Shown piece after piece: positions 22,368 to 33,045 of a DNA stretch of 64,000 nucleotides; the first letter of the stretch is position 1, and every line of letters starts with the position of its first letter. The stretch comes from Montifringilla adamsi (lineage: Eukaryota; Chordata; Aves; Passeriformes; Passeridae). The notes below the pieces were generated by a model that was not told where the DNA came from, searched no databases, and saw only the letters and a list, made by a program, of their open reading frames with translations. The position numbers and the translations under genes are program-made. The stretch is from assembly GCA_017590115.1 (NCBI GenBank), contig JAGGNK010012003.1, forward strand, positions 3,363,041 to 3,427,040, in the 5' to 3' direction.

Positions 22368-22400
22368 AGCTGGCACAGCTGGCACAGCTGGCACGGCTGG
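22368..22400 (+). repeat. 9-bp tandem repeat AGCTGGCAC in the CUX1 3' UTR
   Basis: Three perfect units followed by a partial GGCTGG. It sits in a GC-rich pocket (about 22300-22480) of an otherwise AT-rich UTR. Confidence 0.85.
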
Positions 22401-23089
22401 AGCCTGCCCATCCCTCCCTGGCCACGCTCCCGCCCGGCTTTGGGGCTGCTCTGCTGCTCCCCAGGGCTCCCTGGCCAGGGAAAAGCCTGTCTGAACACAG
22501 CAGCAAAACCGAACCACCCCTGCGTGCCACACAATGCACAAGGTGGATTTCCAGAGCTCACACCAGGAAAAGTTGCTGCTGCACAAGGTGAATTATTATT
22601 TTTTGCCTTTTTTTTTTTTTTTTTTTAAAGTTTTTTTTCTTTCCTTGACCAACTTTTGAATGAGAAGGAAATCAGCTCTGAATTCAGAAAGTCAAACATA
22701 TGGGCAACAAAGATGAACATCACAGGAAACCAGTCTCTCATTTTAAATGAACACTTGTGAGTTAATTGCAATGTGCTCTGACCAGGGGCTCTGTGTCTTT
22801 AGCAAATTCTCAGTAGAGGCTCTAGGAGGCTCAGGGTATTTTCTCTCTCTGTATATTTTAAGTCTCTTCTCTCACAACTGAGGCTTCTTATTCTCAGTCC
22901 TAAATTATTTTAAAAACTATTTAAATAATATTATTTATTAGGCATTTAGATAAAATACTTTTTCTTTAAAAAAAAGGAAAAAGATTGCTCTAGAGAACAC
23001 AACTGGGGCACAATGATATGGATACTACGAGCCAACACCACCTGCTCCATCCCTAGGATATCCCAAGCTTTTTCCAACATCCATTTAGG

Positions 23090-23188
23090 GGACAGCAACC
23101 TGGTCTAGTGGGAGACATCCCTGCCCATGGCAGGGGGTTGGAACAGGATGAGCTTTAAGTTCCCTTCCAACCCAAACCAATGATATGT
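23090..23188 (+). mobile_element. CR1 LINE 3' end inside the CUX1 3' UTR
   Basis: CAACCTGGTCTAGTGGGAGA, CCCTGCCCATGGCAGGGGGT and TTCCCTTCCAACCCAAACCA. It is antisense to the CUX1 message, so the mature RNA would carry the CR1 complement. Confidence 0.9.
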
Positions 23189-26100
23189 AAATACTCCTGT
23201 TGTGTTCATATCCAACAAAAAAACCAAACCTCGACAAAAGAAACTGTTACAAATTAATCTCATAAATAGGAAATACTGGATTGTTGTCCTAATCACAAAC
23301 CACCCCTGTGTATTTCACCTTCTGAGGCTGCAGAGAGAGCGAGCTCGGGGAGGGAGGGCTGGGGGTTCTGCACAACCCCAAATCCCAGCTGGAATGAGCG
23401 GACAGTGCCTCAGCCCCAGAGCCAGCAGTGGCAGTGGGGACAGGAGGTGTGACTGGTGGCACAAAGGAGCTGCCACAGCTGAAGTGCACGGGGCTTTCTT
23501 GGACACTCACAGACCTATGAGTGCACAGGGCAGACTGAGCCCTACGAGCACAAACTGCTGGCTGACAGCTCAGTCCTGTCCCAGGAACTGCTGGAACGAA
23601 CCCACAGGATTTTTTTTTCCCCAGGAGTGTGAATGCCCCTGAAGGAGAGCTCACCTCACTGGCTGTGGGACAGGAACCCCCCAGGCACAGACCCAGAGTT
23701 TCTATTGCACAAAGACTCCTCACACAGGGCTGGATGTGCCCAAGCACCTGCCAGTGCTGGGACACTGCGATGCTCCATCAGTGTTTGCCCCCCCCCCCCC
23801 CAAAAAATGAAAAGCATCTGGGAATGCTGCAAGCCAGATCACTGTGCTTTAGATTATTCTCCACAGAGAGATTAGGAAATAAGGCACATAGCTTTCCAAG
23901 TAGAGAAAGTGAAAGAGTCAATTTCAGGAAGCAAAACCTAAAGACTTAACGGGAAATGTGGCGACATAGAGGATTTTGATGATATGCCTGTGGAGTGAAA
24001 ATCAAATCATTTCAAGCTCGACTAAAATCTTTCTCCCACAGAAAAAAAGGAATGACCCATGAACTCCATCTCTCTAGAGAAGGTGAGAAGGAAATGGAAG
24101 CCCTGATCAAGGAAAAGGAAAAGTACAATACAGATGTGACCTTGCTTATTCCCCAGGCTCCTCCTTTCCAAACCAGATGCTCAAGTACTCCCTGCATCAC
24201 CTGTACCAGCATCCAGAGGTAACCAGGTACTTTGGAAACACTTTTAAAGCTAGTAATAACTTACCCACACATAAATAACACATCAAAACAGCACAAAGGT
24301 CCAACACAAGCTAATAAAAGCCAGGGAAGTCTGATTGAAAGACTGATTGCAAAAATATTTTTCCTAGTTACTTGGAGACAAGATTGTACTTCAGAGCAAG
24401 TCAAGTGCCAAGTTTTATTTATTCTCTTGAAAGCACAGACACTTGCCTTTCAAGAGGAGCTGCCTATCAGAAAATTTCTACCTCATTCCTACAAATACTT
24501 GAATTTTCAGCTAAGGGAGAGCAAGGCTGAGCTGCTAGTTTTAATTTCATACTTGGCTTGAATTTACTTCATCAGCTGGTTTTGTGATTGTTTTAAATAT
24601 GTCTTTACTGTCCACTGCACATTGATAAAGGAGAGAGCACGACACGTGTGCAAATACCTGGGATATGAACTTTCTGCAGGAAGCCAAACCTACAGACAAG
24701 GTTTGACCCCTCCTTTCCAATTCCTTGGCTCTTGCACATCTCAGACCCTTGGGATCATTTTTATGTATTCTGAGCATGACCTTCCCTGTCCTCATTAGCT
24801 AAAGCCATGCATCTCCAGCAGCCTGGTCTCTCCAGTGGCTAATCCCCTCTTTACAGCAGGGAATGGATCTGACAAGTGGGGAATGGCATCCTCTGCCCAT
24901 TAAAATACATACTGGTTTTAAGTCCTCGCTCACCTACATCCCAAATGATTTCACAAATTTGGCTGCAGCAATTCTGCTGCACCATTAAGACCAAAGACAC
25001 AAATGCTAAATACACAGAGGGGCTTTTCCATCCTGGAATGATGCACAGAGATAGATTTCACGACTCCCAAAAATGCATATTAATTACCCACATGGACAGA
25101 AGAGAACACAACTCTTCTTCTTGCTGCCAGGAGAGAGGCTGTGCTGTTGTGACACTACCAGGAATGACACAGGAACTGTGCAAAAATCAGGTGTGGCACC
25201 ACAACTGCAGGAAATTCCGGGCACGATTCTCCATTTCCAAAGAACTTTGGATGAGGATTGTACCATGTATTACAAATATCTCTGGAATTCAAACAGAAAG
25301 CCAAAGACACGACATCACAGGGGTATTCACTTTGCTGCACTGATCCTGCACTGTTTTGTTATGGTAAAGGATTCAGCTGCTCTCTGCACTCAGCTGGTTC
25401 AAAGTCCAAAGAAACTGAACTGATGTGATGAAACCAACAGATTTAATAACAGGAAATCTACAGAACTGTGGCTAAAATCTCCCAACATCACTGTGAGTAA
25501 AGCAAGCTTGGAACTGCCAGAATTGACCTTTACAGAAGAGCTGGACAAGGACAAAATACAATAATCTTACAGTTTTTTTAAAAGGAGGCTTTTCCTTTTA
25601 ATGCACTTTAGTGCCAGATTTTGTGAAAAGCAATGACAATCAAGCCCAGGAATCCCATCACGGTTTTTTTCCATTCACAAAAGTTGCAGAAACACAGATT
25701 TCACACAGAGCCAAGGATTTTGGGATGGATATGGATGCCCAGGTCTTGGGAAAAGCAGGTCCTGGATTGTACCAGAGGATGCTGGCCAGGGGCTCACTAA
25801 TAAAGTTCATTGAATGACTTTCTTCAACTGGAAAATGACCTTATAACTAATAACTGCTATTAAATATGCCACAGTACCACTTGGCTGGGGGGAAATCATC
25901 CCTGAGGACAGAGATGGCACCACTTACACACCTGTTTTTAAGGCTTTCTGAAAACTTAAGTGCACAGGCCTAACGCTAATCTTCTCCAAAAGGATAAATT
26001 TCACGTTCAGAGCATAAAACCATTTTATCCTTGCATATTAATAGGGTAGGGTATAGCCCATGACCTGGTCATGTAGGACAAATCTGTCCCTAGGCATGGT

Positions 26101-29100
26101 TTAAAGAGCTTTTCTTGCTATAAAGTCCATTATTAACTATACTTTATATATAGCATAGTCAATATATCCTACAAAAGAGGTGGGGAGGAAAGAAGAAATT
26201 GGTGAAATCATATTCCTACATTTTAGAGCTCAAATATATGTGAAGGAGACAGGGACTGCTACACCCCTTTTGAACTACAAAGGTTACATCAGAAAAGAAA
26301 TTCAGATCTTGTACTTCCCATGCCAGTGATTCTCCTTGCTATTTAAAACCAGGCTTTAAACTGCTGGGGGGTGTGGTGGGGGGAAATCTTTTCTTTGTAT
26401 AGAATTTTTAAATTCTCAGAAAAGTTGATTGTATATGCAACACAAAGAAAATGCTGATGTTCACAGAGCAGAAAGGGGAAGGCAGAACAACACAGGAATC
26501 AACCCAGTCCTACTTTGCCAATGTTTTATCCATGTGAGTTAAATTTAGGGATAAAAGGCTACAACCAGCTGGTCACACCAGGGCCAAAACTGCCACACAC
26601 TCACAGGAAAGCCTTGACTTGGTTTCAGGGAATGTTAAATCCTCACCTAAGAACCAACTTTCCTTCTCCTCTTGTTTCTGAGTCCCCAAGAGGAGCTCGG
26701 CCACACTCGGGGCTGAAGACAGAGAACATCCACAGGATAAAAAGGAAATCAGAGAATTTCAGGAACTCCTTTGTAGGAAGAGACACAAATGGAGCAAAAA
26801 TAGTGCCCTCCATGTGCAGGTTAAAAATGTCAACACTCCACTTGCAGTCTGCAACAAATTGCCAAGCTACTGAACTCTCACAACCCTGCGAAAGGCACAG
26901 ACTGCTGCGGCATTTCAACTGAAATAAAACATTTTGGATCCAAGTGCAAAGTGTCCAAACCCAATTACTTTTTTTTGTGTATTCTCATAATTTCTATATG
27001 GTCAAAATGTGATTTTTTTTTCTTGTTTCTAACCTGCTCTGTTTTTGCCAGGAGCATTATTATTCATAAAAGCTTTAAGAATACTGGAAATTATTAATTT
27101 TAAAATGGAAGATTACAGACTTCTGCCAGCAGCTGTGCTTGTAGGGACTGTAACCACTGCTAGCATTTTCCATTATTTCATCACATTAATTTGTCACATT
27201 TCCCTCAATCCCGTTTTATGTCAATTTATCAGCTTTGCAGTTTGAATTACCACCAGCATGATGCACTTCTCTGACTTACTATTTCTCCTGTTAAAGGATT
27301 GAAAAATAGGGACTTTTAAGTAATTGGATTGGAAAATATTGCATAGAATTCTGTGGTGTTCATGGTCCCCCTGCTCTACACCAATCCCATACCAACAAGT
27401 TACATAAAAATAATGCAGAGATCTTTCAGCTAATGAGAAAGGCACATACTTTTTTCTTTTTAACTGTAATATAGATCTTTCCTATTACAGCAAGGAGTTT
27501 ATTACTAAAGGACTCACTAATTCATGATATGGGCAGAGTGCACTGATATGGGTTCCTTTAAAGGGTGGCTCTATTCATAGGCATTTCACTGATGAATAAA
27601 TAAAATGGTCAAATTTTATGGCATCAAAAGCAACTGTAATTAAGTGCATTTCTGCCAATAAACATCTACAATGCTCTTGTCTGAAATCTGTATCCTGAAA
27701 AATGGAAGTGTATTGACAATTCCACTGCATGAGCCTTCTGCCAGGGGATAGTCTTTCCTGGCTTTTAGCAAACAAAGCACTGCACTTTTTCCCTTCCCTA
27801 ATCATCCAGAGAGAAAAATCAACAATTTAACTGCAATATAAACGTATTTCTATTAAAACAGCCCTGGCCCTTCATGCACAGCATTGGTAAGAGCATGGAA
27901 CTGGAAACAGAGAGAGAAAATAAAATGCTTTTAAAGAACCTCAGGAAAAACAGAATCTGGCATGACGGATTTCCTGAAAACTGCCTGTGCTTTTATCCAT
28001 CAGGAAAAGAAATGTCAGCAACGAGAGCTCTGCTGCCCTGTGAGATGAGCCCCATGTCACACCTTTCACACATTTCCTTCCCCTGGAATCAGCACCCAAG
28101 GGATGACAGCCACTGTGCTGCTCTTTGGCATTTCTTCTCCTTCAACTTTTTATCCTTTGAATTAAGTTAAAAAAAAAAAAAAAAAAAAAAGTTATTCCAA
28201 AGCACATTTTCCTCCCAAGGGTGAGTTCCAAATTGATCCCAACTATCTCTCACACCCTGCAGTGTAAGTTCAGCCTCTAAACTGGGGGGCCTTGGCCAGA
28301 AACACCAGCAGGTAACTCATGTCCAACCCGAGAACATCAGCAGTAGTTCAACTAATCCATCCTACTTTCCACTGGAACAGAAAAGCAGCTGTGACCTTGG
28401 CTAAACACCGGGACAAAGCCCAGGAGCATCTCTGAGCTCCAGGTCTGGGGGTGCTCCTCGGGCCCTGCCCTCCATCCAGGGGGTCACCAAGGAACCCAGA
28501 GGGACTCAGGGCAGAGATCACCCCAACAGCATCTCAGCAGGCTAATCCACATTCAACACAGATCATTAAATATGAAACAGCAAAAGGAGCTAAGCCATTA
28601 ATAAAGTGCCAAAAATATAGGAAATACTGACAGCATTTTATTTGATTAATTTTATAATAGATCCCAATGATAACGCTTGGCAGGATGGAGTGACTTCTGA
28701 CTTCTGAACGCTGTCTTTAACCAGCAAAATTACATGACTCAAATGGAATAATGGAGCTTAGAATTAACAGTTAGTGTTATGAAAGAAAGATTTCCTCTAG
28801 GGCAAGCTACAGATATGCTTTTAAAAAATCATTACAGCATTAAAAACTGGGCGGACACTAAAGAATCCTAAAGAACTAGTGGAAACCTGAAAAGCAAACC
28901 AAAAATAAACAGGAAAAAGAAAAAAGAAAAAAAAAAAAGAAGATATGTTTCAAGGCACTTACGTATTGCTTATTAAGAAGAGAGATTGACCTTAAGTGCT
29001 GCATTTGCGTGCGACCTGTGAATACAGTTCTGCTGTCGTACAGTGCAGCCAGAGCTCTCAGTAAGCATCATGGAATGCAATCAGATAGACACAGGCACAA

Positions 29101-30277
29101 GAACAGTTTGGGGAATATTAACTTAAAAAACAAACTAAAATCATCAAACAGAAAAAAAACCCCTCGCTATGGAGAAAGCCGAGAGGAACCACTTGACTGC
29201 ATCCAGCACCTGGGTCTCAAATCAGCAGACAAGGACAGTAGGAACAGACTGGCAAGTGTATTGCCTAGAATTAATTAAAAAACCCAACCTGAACCAAACA
29301 ACAAAGAAGAAAAAAAAAATTAAAAACAATTAAAGAACCTAAGAAAATATCTGCGTCTTCTGGGCAGAAGTTTTGCTCTTGGCTGGAGACGCAGCTCGTT
29401 GTGACTTGTACTAAGGTACGTGAACTCCCACCAGGACGCGCTCATCCATGGAGCTGTGCTTTGGAAGTCAGAGCAGGACACTGGACAGGTACAGAGAGGT
29501 CACCCTTGGCTTCACCCCGTTCCCAGGCACTGGCCACGCTCCCACCAGGAGCGCTCCCAGCACGCGCTGCCACACCCTGGTGTCTGTCACTGCCATTGTC
29601 CCTCAGCTCGTCACAGAAAGGGGCAGCTGCTCTCTCTCCCTTCCTCAGCTTTAGTTTCGCACCACGAGTCCCCAGTTACCCAAGGAGGAATCCTGAAACA
29701 GCTAGCAGTGAAAACTGGAAATAAATCCCTGCCTTTCAGCCTCCTAGAGCCTTCTTTCCTTAGTCATGAGAAGGATGGATTTTAGTGTACTGATTCTTAA
29801 ATTTGTGAAAACTTGCACTAAGTGCTGCTGTCGCATGTTAAGAGACTGTAAATGAAATACATAAGTTCTAAAACATCATGCAAGAAATGTGGTTTCACAT
29901 CTTACAGTCAAAAATCCTACTAATGAATTAATACAAGCACACTGAGGTGTAATATTGGGAACATACCTTTAAAGTCGGAACTCCTCTCCCCCATCCCTCC
30001 CTCCCCCAAAATCAGAAAAGTAATATTAATTAAACTTAAGAAGTAATGAATGCACCATTAAAGTGTCATCAAAAAGATGCTGACCTAAGACAAAAGTTCA
30101 ATGATACACAATACGGTCAAAAAAGTCTTCAATCAATAATATACAGTATGACAACTACATCTTGTAAATTATACCCAATACTGCCGGCAGTCTATCCCTC
30201 TAAAGAATATTTGCCCCCTTTCATCCCTTCCTAACAATCAGATAATAAAATACAGCACCTATAAATAAGCAAAAAAA

Positions 30278-30313
30278 AATTATATATATATATATTTATA
30301 TATATATATATAT
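30278..30313. repeat. (TA)n microsatellite in the CUX1 3' UTR
   Basis: Two TA runs separated by one TTT interruption, self-complementary over about 35 bp. Confidence 0.9.
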
Positions 30314-30479
30314 TCCGAAATCATCTATTGTTAGTTTTAAAGATATGGCAATAAAGGAGTCTAAATTAGCAAACTTGTAGAAGCCATAACTGATAAAACA
30401 GCTTATTGAAAAAAGGTGGCAGTAATGCACTCTATGTGTGCACAAGTACGTAAGAAAATACACAGACGTATAAAATTGC

Positions 30480-30518
30480 ACGCACACACCCACGCACACA
30501 CATCCTTCCACACACCTC
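30480..30518 (+). repeat. Degenerate (CA)n tract in the CUX1 3' UTR
   Basis: CACGCACACACCCACGCACA followed by CACATCCTTCCACACACC. In the transcript this becomes a GU-rich stretch, a possible CELF-type binding region; that role is inference only. Confidence 0.7.
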
Positions 30519-32027
30519 TATGCTCACGCATATACATATAGACAACAGGAGGAGTTAGAGACAAGTTAGAATTGGATTTGTACTTTGATCAGCCCTAACC
30601 TGTGCATAAAATAATGGGAAAAGGCTGTATGTCTGCAGGGCAGAACGGGCCGGACTGGGACTCGAGAGCACGAAGGTTTTGGTTTCGAGCTTGGGCTGCT
30701 TCCACCCCGGTGAGAGCCCGTCTGGTCATTGCCATGTACTCTTTATCCAAGCAAAAAAGGAGCTTCCCACAACTAAAACGTATTTAAAATCAGTGCTCGT
30801 GGTGGGAAGAGAGTCAGTAAATGGCCACCAACAGCAGGAAAAGGGCTGGGTCTGCGGCAGCTCCCGTCCCTCTTAGTGGTGTGTGACAGCAATCGGACAC
30901 GTGAACTGCGTTCCCAAGGATCCAGGTAAGCTGAATGTTCGGGATACGGGCTAGGCCCCCAAGTAGCAGGCTGAAATGTTACTGGCCAACGTTTTTGGAG
31001 CGATCTGTCTTTGCTGAAAGGAAATCCTGTGCACTACGAACCAAGTGAAATGATCAAGTACATGCTGCTTCTAAGTTGTCTCCTAAACCTCCCAGATATG
31101 AGGTCTGATCAGCGTGCTCTGTGGTTAGAGGTTAAAAAGCAGATTATAAAATACCTAGATTCAGATTTTTTTTTTTTTGTCCTGATTTGGCCTAAAATGG
31201 AGTGTATTAAACAAATTCTGGGCTGCAAAAGACCAGAATCAGTTAAAGCTATGAAACAATGTGCACTACGTGTCAATATTCTATTTCACTTACAAGAAAA
31301 CACTAAGTCAGCTACCACAAATTAAGATATTTTCCTGATGTGACTTTTTTTTTGTTTTGTTAAAAAATATGTGGAGTAAATGTGTTTTTTTTTTAATTCA
31401 AAGTTTCAAACAACAAGATTCTTTTCTTTTCTTGAAAATATGTAGGAATCCAAACTAGTGTGTTTAGAGTCGGTTGACTGTGCAATCTCTTAGTGGCAAC
31501 TGAACAGCTACAAAAAACTTTCTTTTTTTTTCTTTTTCTTGAAAAATCTCCCCTTTTTTCCTGGTTTAAGAAGATAATAGTGTATTATCGCTCTGTAGCC
31601 ATTAGATGGCAGATAAAAAGCCCCCTTTTAATATGTGGGTTTGATTTTTTTTAAGATTTTTTTTTTTAGTTTTTTTTTTTTTTTCCTGTTTTTCATTTTT
31701 TTAAAGCCCCACACCAAAGAGGAGGGCACAAGGCAAAGCTGTATGAGTTATTCCAGAAATTGTGGAAATCACTTAGGGCAATAATAAAAACACTTCAGGG
31801 TACAAAAAAGCTTGACTACACATTTCAGTTTTCTTCCTCGAAAACACAAACATAAATTGGGCTTAACGCTCCTTTTTTTTTTTCCTTTTTTTTTTTTGAT
31901 TTCTATATGCACCTTGGCCTATGGCGTTTTTGCCCTGTGGCCCGCAGGGCGGTTAAGTGCGAACACAATAAAACCAGTAGAGGTCCAGTTTGACTTCCCA
32001 GCTCTCCCGAGTTGGGCCAGTTTAATC

Positions 32028-32730
32028 TCAAAACTCCCACTCCACGGCCTCTTCCCGACTCGCGGCCTTCTCCAAGCGGTGGATGATGTTGTTCAAGTTG
32101 GCCGCTTTCTTTTTCCTCAGGGAGCTGTCTCGCGTGTTCCTGGAGCTCGCCGCCTCCGAGAAGCCGAACAAGCTCTGCAGAGAGTTGGCTTTCTGCGAGC
32201 CCGAGGCCGGCGTCGAGCTCGTACTTGGCACACTGGAGATTTTCTCTGAACTTTCTTTTGACTTGTAGGAGCTCTCCCCCGTAAGGACTGAGGTGGAGGC
32301 AGCTGAGGTAGAGGCATCCCCTTCCGTGGCAGAGTTTGGCAGTGTCTCCAGAGCGTCTCCCGGGCGCTGCGGTGCCGGCGGGGAGCTCTGGCGCGGCGCT
32401 CTGAGCCGGCCCTCGTCGTCGGTGTCCTCCAGGCTCTCGGGCTCCGCTCTCTCCGAAGGCCTGGCGCCTCGCAGTGCCTCTTCCCCCGCCTCGAAAGCCG
32501 GCTCGGCGGGCCCTCCCTGAGACTTGGCGGCCGCATTGCTGAACTCGTCCGCCTCCGGGCCGCTCGGCTTCCCGTCGGGAGGGCCCTCCGCGTCCACGCC
32601 GTCGCAGCTGTCCCCCTCGGAGCTGTGGGCCGCCCTGCTGCTTCTGGCCGAAGGGGAGTCACTCGACCCGGCCTGGCTCTGGCTCCCGGCTTGGATCTCC
32701 TCGATGAACAGCTCCCGGCGGATGCGGGAC
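32028..32730 (-). CDS. CUX1: CUX1 terminal coding exon: homeodomain end and C-terminal regulatory region
   Basis: Coding part of 703 nt with acceptor CTCTCTCCTAG. One nt completes an Arg codon, then 233 residues and TGA. SRIRREL closes helix 3 of the homeodomain, followed by the conserved [14 protein letters not shown] and [20 protein letters not shown]. The middle is Ser/Ala/Glu/Pro-rich and diverged from mammals. The end is again conserved: [20 protein letters not shown], then [10 protein letters not shown] and [13 protein letters not shown] up to EWEF. Ala/Pro-rich C-terminal regions of CUX1 are known as repression domains. This exon is very CpG-rich compared with everything around it. Its 3' UTR continues without a break to about 21210. 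Confidence 0.96.
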
Positions 32731-32764
32731 CTAGGAGAGAGCGGAGAGGGGTGTGAGCTCGGAG

Positions 32765-32818
32765 GAATGGGCTGGACTCGATGATCTTGAAGGTCTCTTC
32801 CAACCCAGTCATTCTGTG
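32765..32818 (+). mobile_element. CR1 LINE 3' tip next to the CUX1 terminal-exon acceptor
   Basis: GGGCTGGACTCGATGATCTT, GAAGGTCTCTTCCAACCCAG and the terminal TCATTCTGTGAACTC match the last 50 or so bases of a CR1 subfamily. It begins about 35 nt upstream of the splice acceptor at 32731. Confidence 0.8.
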
Positions 32819-32892
32819 AACTCTTTGAGTCTGCCACGGCAGCAAGGAGACGCCCACCTCCACTAAAAAAGTCCTTCCCATGCCACTAAAGA

Positions 32893-33045
32893 TGCCCTTT
32901 TGTGGAATCATTAAGGCTGGAAAAGACTTCTGAGACCACTGAGTCCAATTTCCAACCAAGTATCACTAAACCCTACTGCCAAGTGCTGCATTGACTCGTT
33001 TGAACACTTCCAGGGGTGGTGACTCCACCACTTCCCTAGTGAGAA
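32893..33045 (-). mobile_element. CR1 LINE fragment, reverse orientation
   Basis: GAATCATTAAGGCTGGAAAA, GAGTCCAATTTCCAACCAAG, CTACTGCCAAGTGCTGCATT and GGTGGTGACTCCACCACTTC, a diverged reverse-complement CR1. Confidence 0.8.

Larger units (their letters stand above)
21210..32027 (-). other. CUX1: Long 3' UTR of the CUX1 homeodomain transcript
   Basis: About 10.8 kb between the CUX1 stop codon and the candidate poly(A) signal near 21225. The stretch is AT-rich with many T and A runs, has only one CR1 fragment (23090-23188) and no other gene; most of it looks like single-copy UTR sequence. Human CUX1 also has a 3' UTR of many kilobases, which supports the length. The downstream limit is inferred. 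Earlier signals (plus-strand TTTATT or TTTAAT at several places, for example near 28637 and 21894) could give shorter forms. Confidence 0.6.

Noticed and set aside
28169..28190. A22 run in the CUX1 3' UTR as a retrocopy tail or genuine poly(A) end
   Set aside because: It is on the plus strand, opposite to the transcript, with no fitting body or target-site duplication; probably replication slippage. The same applies to the A runs near 21750 and 40718.
32304..32311. let-7 seed complement (CTACCTCA in the transcript) within the CUX1 coding exon
   Set aside because: A single 8-mer in coding sequence, with the bases explained by Ser-Thr-Ser codons. There is nothing to separate it from chance.
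32117..32959. 280-codon minus-strand frame and plus-strand frames over the CUX1 terminal exon
   Set aside because: Arg/Ala/Pro-rich shadows of a GC-rich real exon. The true frame is fixed by the homeodomain end, the conserved C-terminus and splice phase.
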